This document shows, in pieces, positions 1 through 8,104 of a stretch of 64,000 bases of DNA (position 1 is its first letter; every line of letters begins with the position of its first letter). Where the stretch lies: the NCBI GenBank assembly GCA_036703255.1, contig DATNPL010000049.1, positions 44,414 through 108,413 on the forward strand. Reading direction: 5' to 3'. This DNA comes from Drouetiella sp036703255. Lineage in GTDB: Bacteria > Cyanobacteriota > Cyanobacteriia > Elainellales > Elainellaceae. The notes beneath the pieces were generated by a model. The model made no database searches, had not been told where the DNA came from, and saw only the letters and a list, made by a program, of their open reading frames with translations. The position numbers were made by a program, and so were the translations under genes.

Positions 1-788
1 AATCATGGGGTAGGGCGAGCTTTTGGCGGCAAAGGTGAAGCGATCGCAGTAGGTGAGTAAATCTGGCTTTCCAGGTGCTTCAGCAAAATCCTTAAGCGTG
101 ACAAACAGGGGCAGGCGATCGCCCGACACAATGCCGCCCATACACTGAATCGCCAGATGCTTGAGAAATGTCGTTTTCCCGGCTCCTGGCTTACCCAAAA
201 TCATCAGCTTCGAGAACTTTTGCACAGCCTCTAGACCCGGCACCCGCTCTTCGCGCACGTCGCCTAATGTAAAGCGATCGACCTGTTCGGGAGATATATT
301 GCCTATGAGATCGGTCAGCTCAAGACCTCTGCGTCCGGTGATCCGCTCCAAGATATTGACGCTAGTATAGACGCTGCTGATGGCGATCGGCTGGGTCATA
401 TCTAGCACCCGCATGGTGCCACACTGCTGCTGAATCGACGGCCCAATCTGTTGTCGAAGCTGTTGCACGATCTCGTTTACATCGGCTCGATCGTCCAGTT
501 GTCCATCCAAGCTAGAAGATTCTGATCCCCGCCAATGAGCGTAGCGTTGCGTCAAATAATCACGGAGATGGTTCTCTTTTCCCCGACCCAAATCGCTAGC
601 AATACTAAATTTTCTGTAAATGCCACTCAAGCAAGTGTTGATATTACTTTCACTAATAGCAAGAGCCAGGGCAATCTGCGATCGGCTCGTACTCCTGGCA
701 AACAGCCTAATGAAAATATCTCGTTCTCGCTCTGAAAGCATTTGATACTGTTCCAGTTGAGTCAAAAAATCTTCCGGCAGAGCCATGA
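1..788 (-). CDS. NACHT-domain NTPase with LuxR-like HTH, N-terminal part (cut by window edge)
   Basis: Reading the minus strand from the ATG at 786-788 gives an open frame that runs off the left edge (about 262 codons). Residues 1-65 look like a LuxR-type helix-turn-helix, with LSERERDIFIRLFA followed by SQIALALAISESNIN. A linker follows, then the start of a NACHT/STAND P-loop domain with Walker A GKPGAGKTT near residue 205 and the segment LPLFVTLKDFAEAP typical of cyanobacterial NACHT proteins. Such proteins usually carry C-terminal HEAT, LRR or pentapeptide repeats and are thought to act as signal-responsive NTPase switches; some related families act in anti-phage immunity. The sensor half lies outside the window, so the role cannot be assigned. 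Confidence 0.8.
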
Positions 789-838
789 TTTATTCTCAGA
801 AACGGTTCTATCAAAACTACATCCAGAGCAAGTTTAGC

Positions 839-880
839 GAAGGTCAGCTCAAGTCAGCTCAAGTCCAGGCAAGTCAAGCT
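839..880. repeat. Short direct repeats upstream of the NACHT gene
   Basis: The unit GTCAGCTCAA occurs twice in tandem, followed by the degenerate copies GTCCAGGCAA and GTCAAGCTAA. The repeats lie in the promoter/5' leader region of the NACHT gene, between it and the small membrane protein gene on the other strand. Their function is unknown. Confidence 0.5.
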
Positions 881-946
881 AACTTAAATAAATAGCTACC
901 GAAAGAAATTGCAATATTGATCTCAGTAATCCATTGAGGTCAACCC

Positions 947-1249
947 ATGAAAAGTAACTTTCAGCATGTTTTATTCACTGCTATCTGTTTTACCTTTTTG
1001 GCGGGTGGTGCGTCCCTTTGGCTCTCTAGCAAAGAAGATCTCTCTCCAGAAAGAACTCGCGTATTTGAAACCTGCGATACGACCTGGAAAATGGGCATTG
1101 GCGCAATCTTTGGCTTGCTGGGCAGTCAGACCGCAGCTCTCTTAGAGTCTGATCGAGAAGATGATGACGATGATCAGAAAGATGATGACGATCGCAAAGA
1201 CAACAGAAACACAGGCAGACGCAAGCGAGTGAGCAGTGCCCATCGCTAG
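947..1249 (+). CDS. Small membrane protein with Asp-rich tail
   Basis: This 100-residue hypothetical protein starts at an ATG with a GAGG-like ribosome site about 10 bases upstream. Residues 8-27 form one hydrophobic helix (signal anchor). A second weakly hydrophobic stretch, KMGIGAIFGLLGSQ, follows around 48-61. The last 33 residues alternate acidic runs (EDDDDDQKDDDD) with a basic end (GRRKR). The acidic part is encoded by an imperfect DNA duplication of AGATGATGACGAT. The core resembles short cyanobacterial proteins of unknown function that I recognise only loosely. It is transcribed divergently from the NACHT gene and converges on the 2OG oxygenase gene. No function is proposed. Confidence 0.6.
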   Translation: MKSNFQHVLFTAICFTFLAGGASLWLSSKEDLSPERTRVFETCDTTWKMGIGAIFGLLGSQTAALLESDREDDDDDQKDDDDRKDNRNTGRRKRVSSAHR

Positions 1250-1330
1250 AACTAAATACAACGACGATGTTCCAGTTTCCAGAAATGAATCCCTGTTGTT
1301 AAATATCCTGGTTTGGGGTCAGCAGTTCAA

Positions 1331-2314
1331 TCAAACCCGCCGTACCCAGCCATTGATCGTAAATCGACTAGCAGCGAACTTGCCTGATGGACACCGAATC
1401 GGCAACACCTCATGCATGTAGCGGCTCAAGAAAAATACAATGCTGTTGTTGCGCGGTTCGATCGTCTTGTAGCTCTCTGCCCTAACAAAAAAGTTATTTT
1501 CAATGCGGCTGTCGTAAATTCGCAGCTCGCCACCCGAAAACCGCTTGGGTTCCCTGTTGAAGTAGTACACATAGGTTAGCTCCCGTGAGGCTGTGTCTGG
1601 GCTACCGTTATCATTATGAACTCGGTAGTAATGCCCATCGTTGTGAGCCGTCAACTGGGACTCAATTTGACTGATCGGTAAATCAGCAAACCCAAACTTA
1701 GCCAACACCTCGGCTAGCAGCGACTGAATACGGGTGTGAATCAGCGTTGAAAATTCGGGAAATTCATATAGCACTAGCGATCGACGATGGGACAAGTCAC
1801 CTGTTGACGTGCTGGTGTTCACAAAAGCTGCCTCCTGTTTCTGCACATAGCTCAGTAACTGTCGATGCTCGGCTAGCGACAGAAAATCATCAAACTGAAG
1901 CACTTGGGAGGCAATAATGTTTGACCTGGCTCCATCTAATGGAGAGGGCGATCCGTCAGACTGGCTCGGCTGCTGTATCTGAGTCGGCGGCTGCATCGGA
2001 ACAGTCGGCTGCATCTGAACAGCCTGCTGCATGGGAATGGGCTGCTGGACAATCAGTGGCGGATTGGTGATGAGTCCTACCAGTCGATCGCAAGGAAACA
2101 CCAGCATGGCGCGTCCTTGATGAATCGGGACTTGAAACAGCCGCTTTACCCGTTTTCCCTCCCAATCCATCACAACCTCGAAAAGCTGCCGCAGCAGCAG
2201 ATCTTGCGTGGGTACAGACAGCGTATATTCTTGCCCGCCCGAAAGCAGCAAGGTGACTTCGACTTGATCTGGAACCTGTTGCGGGGGTTGAGGCGATCGG
2301 GAGAGAGAATGCAT
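1331..2314 (-). CDS. 2OG-Fe(II) oxygenase (prolyl 4-hydroxylase-like)
   Basis: A 327-residue protein. Residues 1-85 form a small beta-rich domain of unknown type. A linker at about 86-125, rich in Pro, Gln and Met (repeats of the MQPP/MQQ kind), follows. The C-terminal ~200 residues are a double-stranded beta-helix dioxygenase. The iron ligands are visible as HND in YYRVHNDNGS and the distal His in YMHEVLPI. An Arg near the end (SRFTING) is placed to bind 2-oxoglutarate. The family hydroxylates prolines or other side chains using O2 and 2-oxoglutarate. The substrate is unknown. The gene stands alone and converges with the small membrane protein gene. Confidence 0.85.
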   Translation of the reverse strand: MHSLSRSPQPPQQVPDQVEVTLLLSGGQEYTLSVPTQDLLLRQLFEVVMDWEGKRVKRLFQVPIHQGRAMLVFPCDRLVGLITNPPLIVQQPIPMQQAVQMQPTVPMQPPTQIQQPSQSDGSPSPLDGARSNIIASQVLQFDDFLSLAEHRQLLSYVQKQEAAFVNTSTSTGDLSHRRSLVLYEFPEFSTLIHTRIQSLLAEVLAKFGFADLPISQIESQLTAHNDGHYYRVHNDNGSPDTASRELTYVYYFNREPKRFSGGELRIYDSRIENNFFVRAESYKTIEPRNNSIVFFLSRYMHEVLPIRCPSGKFAASRFTINGWVRRV

Positions 2315-2578
2315 CGGGTTTAGGGAGGGTAGTGTGAGATTTCAGGAAAGAGGATTTGGGGTTCAAGCTACTTATTTTTTGCAAGAAGTACGCTTTCTCA
2401 AAGAGGAATAGCTTCTTTAGAAAACAAATAGCCCGTCTAGAACGTCACCCTAGAAAACGATATCGAAGCGGATTTCAGAAAACGATATCAAAAATTTACT
2501 GAAAAACACCAATAGTTGCCAAAAACGCTGAAATCCAACAATTTTTCCCTGGAGATCGTGAATTGATTAAATGAAGAA

Positions 2579-2613
2579 TTTCTTTGAAGTAGGTGCAGCC
2601 TACTTCAAAGAAA
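2579..2613. terminator. 15-bp perfect inverted repeat downstream of purH
   Basis: The arms TTTCTTTGAAGTAGG and CCTACTTCAAAGAAA enclose a 5-base loop. It lies about 100 bases past the purH stop on the minus strand and could end purH transcription. There is no long T-run, so it may equally be a mobile-type palindrome. Confidence 0.5.
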
Positions 2614-2664
2614 CTTCCAAGTTCATTAATCTACGATGCTTGCTATCACGACCGATGCAAGCAG

Positions 2665-2716
2665 CCCAACCTCGTGACCCAACCTAATGCCCCAACCTAA
2701 TGCCCCAACCTCATGA
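2665..2716. repeat. 4 x 13-bp tandem repeat next to purH stop
   Basis: Four consecutive 13-base units can be read: CCCAACCTCGTGA, CCCAACCTAATGC (twice, identical) and CCCAACCTCATGA. The array ends exactly at the base before the purH stop codon. Confidence 0.85.
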
Positions 2717-4294
2717 CTAGTGCAGAAAGTGTCTCACTCCTGTAAACACCATGACCAAGCCCAATTCATCTGCCGCCTGAATAGAGTCTTGATCGCGCAA
2801 GCTGCCACCTGGCTGAACGATCGCCTCAATGCCCGCAGCAGCGGCTGTTCGCACTGAGTCATCAAACGGGAAAAACCCATCGCTGGCAAGAGTTGCGCCT
2901 TTTGCCCGATCGCCCGCCTGTTCTAGAGCAATCTTTGCTGAACCGACTCGATTCATCTGCCCAGCCCCTACTCCCAGGGTGGCGCGATCGCGTGTGACAA
3001 CGATCGCGTTCGATTTCACATGTCTACAGACTTTCCAAGCAAACAAAAGTTCCGCAAGTTGCGCCTCTGTCGGCTGTTTTGCCGTCACGACCCGCCAAGC
3101 AGATCCATCGGCAATCTGATCATCTGCCGTTTGTGCCAAAAACCCTCCGGCGATCGGCTTGACCTCTAGTTGATTAACGCCTGACGCAAGGCTGAGCAAA
3201 TCAGGCAACACAAGCACCCGCACTTTTGACTTGGCGCTGAGGATTTTTTGGGCTTCTGGATCACAACCTGGAGCCACCACACATTCCAAAAAGGTTTGGG
3301 TTAGCGCCGTTGCAGTCGGGGGATCGATCGCTTGATTAAGCGCCACAATGCCGCCAAAGGCCGAGACTGAATCGGCATTCAGCGCTTTTTCGTAGGCTTG
3401 CAGCAGACTGTCTCCTACCGCCGTGCCGCAAGGGTTATTGTGCTTAATAATCGTGGCAGCCGCTTCGGTGCCGGAAAACTCAGCAATAATCCGCCTTGCC
3501 GCTTCCAAATCCACTAGGTTGTTATAGCTGAGTTCTTTGCCTTGCAGTTTCTCAGCAGCAGCCCACCCTGAGGGAGTGCTTCCTGTCTGGTACCAGGCTG
3601 CTAGCTGATGCGGGTTTTCGCCATAGCGTAGAGTCTGAATCTGCGTACCCGATAGAGTTAGAGTCTTCTCCAAGGCCGCCTCTACGCCAGAAGCCGCCTT
3701 GCCCTGCGACGCTAAATAGGTGGCGATCGCCTGATCATATGCCCCTGTATGCTGAAAAGCTTGCAGCGCGCAGGACTGCCGAAATGCCAAGGAAGGTTCT
3801 AGAGCTGCCCCACCCTGCCGTAGCTCATGCAGATAGCCATCATATTGAGTAGGGCTGCACAGCACCGTCAGGTGAGCAAAATTTTTGGCGGCGGCTCGTA
3901 GCATCGCTGGGCCACCAATATCAATCTGTTCGATCGCTTCTGCCAAAGTCACGCTGGGCTGAGCGATCGTTTGCTCGAACGGGTACAGGTTGACCACCAC
4001 TAGAGCGATCGGGCGAATCTGGTTAGCCGCCAAATCTGCCACATCTTCGGGCAAATCTTGCCGCGCCAAAATGCCACCATGAATGCGCGGATGCAGCGTT
4101 TTTACCCGCCCACCCAAAATTTCAGGTGAGCCTGTATAGTCTGAGACTTTAACGACTGGAATGCCAGCAGCTTGCAGCGTCTTGGCAGTGCCGCCGCTGC
4201 TAATCAGCTCAAACCCAAATTCCTCTACCAAGCTGCGAGCCAGCTCAACAATGCCCGCTTTGTTCGATGCACTTAATAAGGCTAACCGTGTCAT
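2717..4294 (-). CDS. purH: Bifunctional AICAR formyltransferase / IMP cyclohydrolase
   Basis: PurH catalyses the last two steps of purine synthesis, formylating AICAR with 10-formyl-THF and closing the ring to IMP. The N-terminal MGS-like cyclohydrolase domain shows SSGGTAKTL and GGRVKTLHPRIHGG. The C-terminal transformylase domain shows the catalytic IIKHNNPCG motif and ends in the usual GVRHFLH. The length from the chosen ATG (525 aa) fits the family. A longer frame reaches 4360, but its extra 22 residues are not PurH-like. The gene is monocistronic, with a tandem repeat directly after the stop. Confidence 0.96.
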   Translation of the reverse strand: MTRLALLSASNKAGIVELARSLVEEFGFELISSGGTAKTLQAAGIPVVKVSDYTGSPEILGGRVKTLHPRIHGGILARQDLPEDVADLAANQIRPIALVVVNLYPFEQTIAQPSVTLAEAIEQIDIGGPAMLRAAAKNFAHLTVLCSPTQYDGYLHELRQGGAALEPSLAFRQSCALQAFQHTGAYDQAIATYLASQGKAASGVEAALEKTLTLSGTQIQTLRYGENPHQLAAWYQTGSTPSGWAAAEKLQGKELSYNNLVDLEAARRIIAEFSGTEAAATIIKHNNPCGTAVGDSLLQAYEKALNADSVSAFGGIVALNQAIDPPTATALTQTFLECVVAPGCDPEAQKILSAKSKVRVLVLPDLLSLASGVNQLEVKPIAGGFLAQTADDQIADGSAWRVVTAKQPTEAQLAELLFAWKVCRHVKSNAIVVTRDRATLGVGAGQMNRVGSAKIALEQAGDRAKGATLASDGFFPFDDSVRTAAAAGIEAIVQPGGSLRDQDSIQAADELGLVMVFTGVRHFLH

Positions 4295-4768
4295 AACTGT
4301 GCGACCTTGTATAAATATTTGACCTGTTGCCAGAATCGATTTTTTCGGTACAAAAATCAACTCTTTGCAATAGCTGCACTATGGCTGCGCTCCAATCATG
4401 CGCGAGAAATGGCCTATAGATAACGGCAGGGATCACTAGGATGCGATCGCTTGGCTCAGAAAATTCTGCCTTTAGCAGTACAGCTGGCTCTAATCCTTGA
4501 CTCACAGCCACATTGCAGGGCTAGTTTGTCCGGTTGGCAGGCGCTATACCCCAAAAAAGCCTCAAGTATAAGCAATTCAGGTTTAATTGCGCGATTCTCA
4601 TTACTAATCCCATTCAACCTAGCCGTAGATCTGGAGTCAAAGGACTATACTTTTCCCGTAGTATCAGAGAAGAGTTAGCCTAGTCTGCAAAATTTCTCGA
4701 TTTGGGAATTGCCGAGGGTGCTATGGGCCAACTCGTACTGCCGTATCTAACATCGAGAGGATTATTAC
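4295..4768. other. Divergent intergenic region between purH and petF
   Basis: About 470 bases hold the promoters of purH (minus) and petF (plus). No credible coding frame or strong hairpin is seen. The petF-proximal 150 bases are AT-rich, as expected for a strong promoter, but no element can be placed with confidence. Confidence 0.5.
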
Positions 4769-5068
4769 ATGCCAACTTTCAAGGTCACGTTGATCAACGA
4801 AGCTGAAGGACTCAACACCACGATCGACGTTCCAGATGATGAATACATTCTGGATGCCGCAGAAGAGCAAGGTATTGACCTGCCTTATTCCTGCCGTGCA
4901 GGTGCTTGTTCGACTTGTGCTGGCAAAATTACATCCGGTACAGTTGACCAAGGCGATCAGTCCTTCTTGGATGACGACCAGATTGAAGCTGGCTTCATCC
5001 TTACCTGTGTCGCTTATCCCACTTCTGATGTCACCATCACTACGCACCAAGAAGAAGAACTATACTAA
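4769..5068 (+). CDS. petF: Plant-type [2Fe-2S] ferredoxin I
   Basis: This is the main soluble electron carrier from photosystem I to FNR, nitrite reductase, thioredoxin reductase and others. All four cluster ligands are visible at Cys42, Cys47, Cys50 and Cys80 in the CRAGACSTC pattern plus LTC. The 99 residues and acidic composition match cyanobacterial photosynthetic ferredoxins, as does the C-terminal EEELY. The start has an AGAGGATT ribosome site 9-14 bases upstream. The gene is monocistronic, followed by a strong terminator. Confidence 0.97.
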   Translation: MPTFKVTLINEAEGLNTTIDVPDDEYILDAAEEQGIDLPYSCRAGACSTCAGKITSGTVDQGDQSFLDDDQIEAGFILTCVAYPTSDVTITTHQEEELY

Positions 5069-5140
5069 GTCATTCTCAATCTTGAGTTGCTGTTTTAGCG
5101 AAACGATCCGTTAGAGAATCAACCAGACTCTAATTTTTCT

Positions 5141-5194
5141 AGGGAGGTGAAGCGTGAAAGACGAAAAGTCGCATGCTTCACCTCCCCTTTTTTA
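5141..5194 (+). terminator. Rho-independent terminator of petF
   Basis: A stem of GGGAGGTGAAGC paired with GCTTCACCTCCC is followed directly by a T-rich tract (CTTTTTTAT). Confidence 0.85.
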
Positions 5195-5262
5195 TGGAAA
5201 AGGGCAGCTAAGGTGTCGCCATCCTCGCAGCAGTTAGGATCGCAAATTAATTAACCTGTAAC

Positions 5263-5300
5263 AGTTTTTTGGAAGTGCCGCTCGGCGCTTCCAAAAAACT
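5263..5300. repeat. Family A hairpin, copy 1
   Basis: The 18-base arms AGTTTTTTGGAAGTGCCG and CGGCGCTTCCAAAAAACT pair with a single G-T wobble around a 2-base loop. Flanking bases TTAACCTGTAA are shared with the copy at 52962. It lies downstream of the accB-coupled mini-gene and may serve as its terminator. Confidence 0.8.
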
Positions 5301-5382
5301 ATGGGATTTCAGTTAGTCTCAAGACTGCTCTTACCCGCAGATTAATCGCTCAGGCGCTGCCGCCCGATTTTTCAGGATAACG

Positions 5383-5487
5383 CTATCTTTTCCAGGGTGA
5401 TTTAGTGCCCATTTCGGTTTTGGCAGACCACACCAGATACAGGATCAGCAGGCTGGCTGACGCTAAAAATAACGGCAGATCTTCCAT
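5383..5487 (-). CDS. 34-residue single-helix membrane protein coupled to accB
   Basis: The accB stop codon and this ATG share a base (TAATG at 5489-5485), a classic coupling arrangement. The frame encodes 34 residues: an acidic start (MEDLP), one 15-17-residue hydrophobic helix (LFLASASLLILYLVW) and a basic tail ending SPWKR. This pattern suits a small thylakoid or plasma-membrane subunit, such as those of photosystems, cytochrome b6f or NDH-1. I could not match it to PetG/L/M/N, PsbI/M/N/T/X or PsaI/M from memory. It could be an uncharacterised small subunit or a chance frame. The coupling and polarity argue for a gene. Confidence 0.6.
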   Translation of the reverse strand: MEDLPLFLASASLLILYLVWSAKTEMGTKSPWKR

Positions 5488-5972
5488 TAGCCAGGATTCA
5501 CGCGCATCAACACCTGTCCATATTCCACAGGGTCGCCATTTTTTGCCAAAATTTCCACGATTTCGCCCGCCACCTCAGACTCCAGCTCGTTCATGAGCTT
5601 CATTGCTTCAATGATGCATACCGTTTGTCCAGGACGGATGCGATCGCCCATATCGACAAAAGGCGGCTCATCGGGAGCAGGCGATCGATAAAATGTGCCT
5701 ACCATCGGTGCCGTCACAGTCAACAGCTTTTCGTTAGCGCGGGATGAGCTAGGAGGCGGAGCTGAAGTCACCGCAACGCTAGCAAGAGCGGTGGAGACTG
5801 GAGGTGAAGCGACTCCGGACGCTGAACCATTGGCAGGAGGCGTATATTCTCCCAATGGCGCGCCTTTGCGTACCATGAGTTCAAATTCACCGCTCTTAAG
5901 GATGAACTCCGCAATATCTGTCTGGTTAATGACGGTTAACAGCTCGCGAAGTTCGTTGAATTCTAATTCCAC
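5487..5972 (-). CDS. accB: Biotin carboxyl carrier protein of acetyl-CoA carboxylase
   Basis: BCCP carries the carboxyl group on biotin between AccC and AccAD in the first step of fatty-acid synthesis. The biotin site EAMKLMNE is present with Lys125. The N-terminal helix pair (NELRELLTVINQTDI) and the Pro/Ala/Ser-rich flexible linker at about 43-80 are as expected. The 161 residues are a normal length. It follows efp in the same direction, the usual cyanobacterial efp-accB arrangement, and its stop overlaps the start of a small membrane-protein frame. Confidence 0.96.
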   Translation of the reverse strand: MELEFNELRELLTVINQTDIAEFILKSGEFELMVRKGAPLGEYTPPANGSASGVASPPVSTALASVAVTSAPPPSSSRANEKLLTVTAPMVGTFYRSPAPDEPPFVDMGDRIRPGQTVCIIEAMKLMNELESEVAGEIVEILAKNGDPVEYGQVLMRVNPG

Positions 5973-6096
5973 AGTATTCTAGTTCCACCTTCTAATTCCA
6001 CAGCGCCGACGAGCCATACTTAAATGCGAATTCGCGATTGCCAATCCGCTATTTTCCAGAGATGGCAGCCCTGATTTAATCCCCAGCATCTTTAGA

Positions 6097-6657
6097 TCAA
6101 GTCTCTCGTCCCAGATAGGTGTCGGTGCGAGTATCAATCTTGATGCGCTCTCCGGTGGTGATAAAGAGGGGAACCATCACCTGGGCACCTGTTTCAACAA
6201 TCGCGGGCTTGGTGCCACCCGTTGCCGTATCGCCCTTTAAACCCGGATCAGTTTGGGTAATTTCTAGAACCACTGAGTTAGGCAGCTCTACATCCATGAC
6301 CTGTGCGCCCCAGCGCACCACGTTAACTTCCATGCCCTCTTTGAGGTATTTGACGCGATCGCCAATTTGCGCCGCACTCAAACGACCCTCTTCATAGGTC
6401 TCCATATCCATAAAGACATAATCTTCGCCTTCTTTATAGGTATGCTGCATGGTGCTTTTCTCTAGCACGGCCTGTGGCAAAGATTCCCCTGCACGAAACG
6501 TCCGCTCAACGACGCTGCCCGTCTGAGCATTTTTTAACTTCGTGCGAACAAAGGCTGAGCCTTTCCCTGGCTTAACGTGTAGAAATTCCACTACTCGCCA
6601 AACAGACCCATCTAACTCAATGGTGACACCGGGGCGAAAGTCGTTACTGGAAATCAT
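6097..6657 (-). CDS. efp: Elongation factor P
   Basis: EF-P relieves ribosomes stalled at polyproline. Its three beta-barrel domains fit the 186 residues. The tip loop reads KPGKGSAF, with Lys32 at the position modified in E. coli (Lys34). The C-terminal domain carries LPNSVVLEITQTDPG and ends TDTYLGRE. First gene of the efp-accB operon; the 124-base gap to accB contains no strong terminator. Confidence 0.97.
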   Translation of the reverse strand: MISSNDFRPGVTIELDGSVWRVVEFLHVKPGKGSAFVRTKLKNAQTGSVVERTFRAGESLPQAVLEKSTMQHTYKEGEDYVFMDMETYEEGRLSAAQIGDRVKYLKEGMEVNVVRWGAQVMDVELPNSVVLEITQTDPGLKGDTATGGTKPAIVETGAQVMVPLFITTGERIKIDTRTDTYLGRET

Positions 6658-6958
6658 GAGTCTTGCTGTATTTGGAGAACAATATATTTGGAGAGCAATA
6701 GATGCTGCCTAACTTGAGGATAATTCTTTTCGCAGCGCGCTCCACACGCCCAGCCATAGAATTACCTTTCGGATCATCAACGCTGAACAAATAATGCTTA
6801 GAGAACAATCGGCAATTCATTTTACCGCTCAGCGGGAGTGATGTCATAAAGGAGTGATTATTTTTTAGAGCTTGAGGGGGTGAGGGGGGTGAAGAGCGGA
6901 TCGAACACCCATCTGTGGGAAAATGCTAAGGGAAGATGAAAGGACAGGGATCACATCC

Positions 6959-8104
6959 ATGCAGCGAGTGGGCTTTCTAGAGGTTTGCCAGACTGCTCTT
7001 CGGTCTGTAGCAAAGATTATGGCAATGATGGCTTTGGCGATCGCCCTGGCGGTTGGGGTTAATTTGGCTGCCGGGTTTGATAGCAGCGACATGAGGGCGG
7101 CAATTGCCCTCCCTCCTGGCAACGCCGTCACAGATGGTAAAGCCCTACTTCGCAATGCCTTACCGATTGATAACAAACCTGTTCGCGAGTTGCAGCGCAG
7201 CTTCGAGAGCATGTCAGACGCGCTCCGAGCCAGACGCATCAGCGCCTTGTCTCGTAATCTGTCAACGGCCAATCGAGTGCTGACAGCTAAAAAAGCTGGA
7301 CTACTAGCGGGTGTGCCCGCCGACCGCCAGCCACAGGCCGAAGCGCTGATCGTGGAAATGCAGGCAGATGTCGAAAACATGCGTGCCGATGTCGAAGCGC
7401 AAGACAAAGCGACTATTCAGGTGAAGCGATCGCAGTTTTTGGACAAAGTAGGTCAGTTAGAAGCCCTCATGGTTGACCACTTCCCCTACGAAATTCCTGA
7501 AGAGTACAGCAATCTACCGCAGCTTAAAGGACGAGCCACCGTTGAAGTCGAAACAACTCAAGGAAACGTAACGTTGGTGGTCGATGGCTACAATGCGCCC
7601 GTCACGGCTGGAAACTTCGTTGATCTGGTACAGCGCGGTTTCTATGACGGTTTATCCTTCACTAGAGCTGAAGACTTTTATGTGCTGCAAATTGGTGATC
7701 CACCAGGTAAAGAGGATGGGTTCATCGATCCGGCAACGGGCAAATATCGAGCTGTGCCGCTTGAGGTGATGGTGAAAGGCGATCAGCAGCCTACCTATGG
7801 CATCACGCTAGAAGATGCAGGACGCTATCTCGATCAGCCTGTGCTGCCTTTCTCTGCCTATGGCACTCTCAGCATGGCGCGTCCAGAAGCAGAGCCAAAC
7901 GGCGGCTCTTCTCAGTTCTTCTTCTTCCTATTTGAGCCAGAGCTTACGCCAGCAGGTTTAAACCTGCTAGATGGTCGGTATTCTGTATTTGGTTACGTCA
8001 CCGAAAATAAAGAAGTGCTGAGAGAAATTAAGCAGGGAGACAAAATTATCTCTGCGAAAGTGACTCAAGGTTTAGAAAATCTAGTAGAACCTCAGCAGAC
8101 TTAG
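6959..8104 (+). CDS. Lumenal cyclophilin-type peptidyl-prolyl isomerase (CYP38/TLP40-like)
   Basis: A cyanobacterial relative of plant CYP38, which helps photosystem II assembly in the lumen. Residues ~20-40 (from this ATG) form a signal anchor (MAMMALAIALAVGVNLAAGF). A helical-bundle domain at ~45-170 resembles PsbQ. The C-terminal ~190 residues are a cyclophilin fold starting ATVEVETTQGNVTLVVDG and including PNGGSSQFFFFLFEPELTP and NLLDGRYSVFGYV. Typical active-site Arg and aromatic residues are only partly kept, as in CYP38, so isomerase activity may be low. An ATG at 6923 is in frame; 6959 has the better-spaced AGGGA site. Confidence 0.88.
   Translation: MQRVGFLEVCQTALRSVAKIMAMMALAIALAVGVNLAAGFDSSDMRAAIALPPGNAVTDGKALLRNALPIDNKPVRELQRSFESMSDALRARRISALSRNLSTANRVLTAKKAGLLAGVPADRQPQAEALIVEMQADVENMRADVEAQDKATIQVKRSQFLDKVGQLEALMVDHFPYEIPEEYSNLPQLKGRATVEVETTQGNVTLVVDGYNAPVTAGNFVDLVQRGFYDGLSFTRAEDFYVLQIGDPPGKEDGFIDPATGKYRAVPLEVMVKGDQQPTYGITLEDAGRYLDQPVLPFSAYGTLSMARPEAEPNGGSSQFFFFLFEPELTPAGLNLLDGRYSVFGYVTENKEVLREIKQGDKIISAKVTQGLENLVEPQQT

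Larger units (their letters stand above)
2315..2716. other. Intergenic region with hairpin and tandem repeats
   Basis: No coding frame is credible here. It holds the start-side leader of the 2OG oxygenase gene, an AT-rich stretch with a twice-repeated AAAACGATATC, a 15-bp perfect hairpin and a 4 x 13-bp tandem repeat abutting the purH stop codon. Confidence 0.7.
5069..5382. other. Intergenic region between petF and the accB operon end
   Basis: A convergent region with no gene. It contains the petF terminator and a family A hairpin. Confidence 0.6.

Noticed and set aside
1956..2384. 142-residue minus-strand frame overlapping the 2OG oxygenase start
   Set aside because: It is Ala/Ser/Arg-rich with no domain and overlaps the well-supported oxygenase in another frame.
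2665..2716. CRISPR array from the 13-bp repeats
   Set aside because: The units are directly adjacent with no spacers and are too short.
4721..5050. 109-residue frame antisense to petF
   Set aside because: It is the mirror of a strongly conserved ferredoxin gene, has no recognisable motifs, and its codons are set by the sense gene.
5405..5596. 63-residue plus-strand frame opposite the accB end
   Set aside because: It is antisense to accB and the mini-gene, Pro/Arg-rich at its end, with no support.
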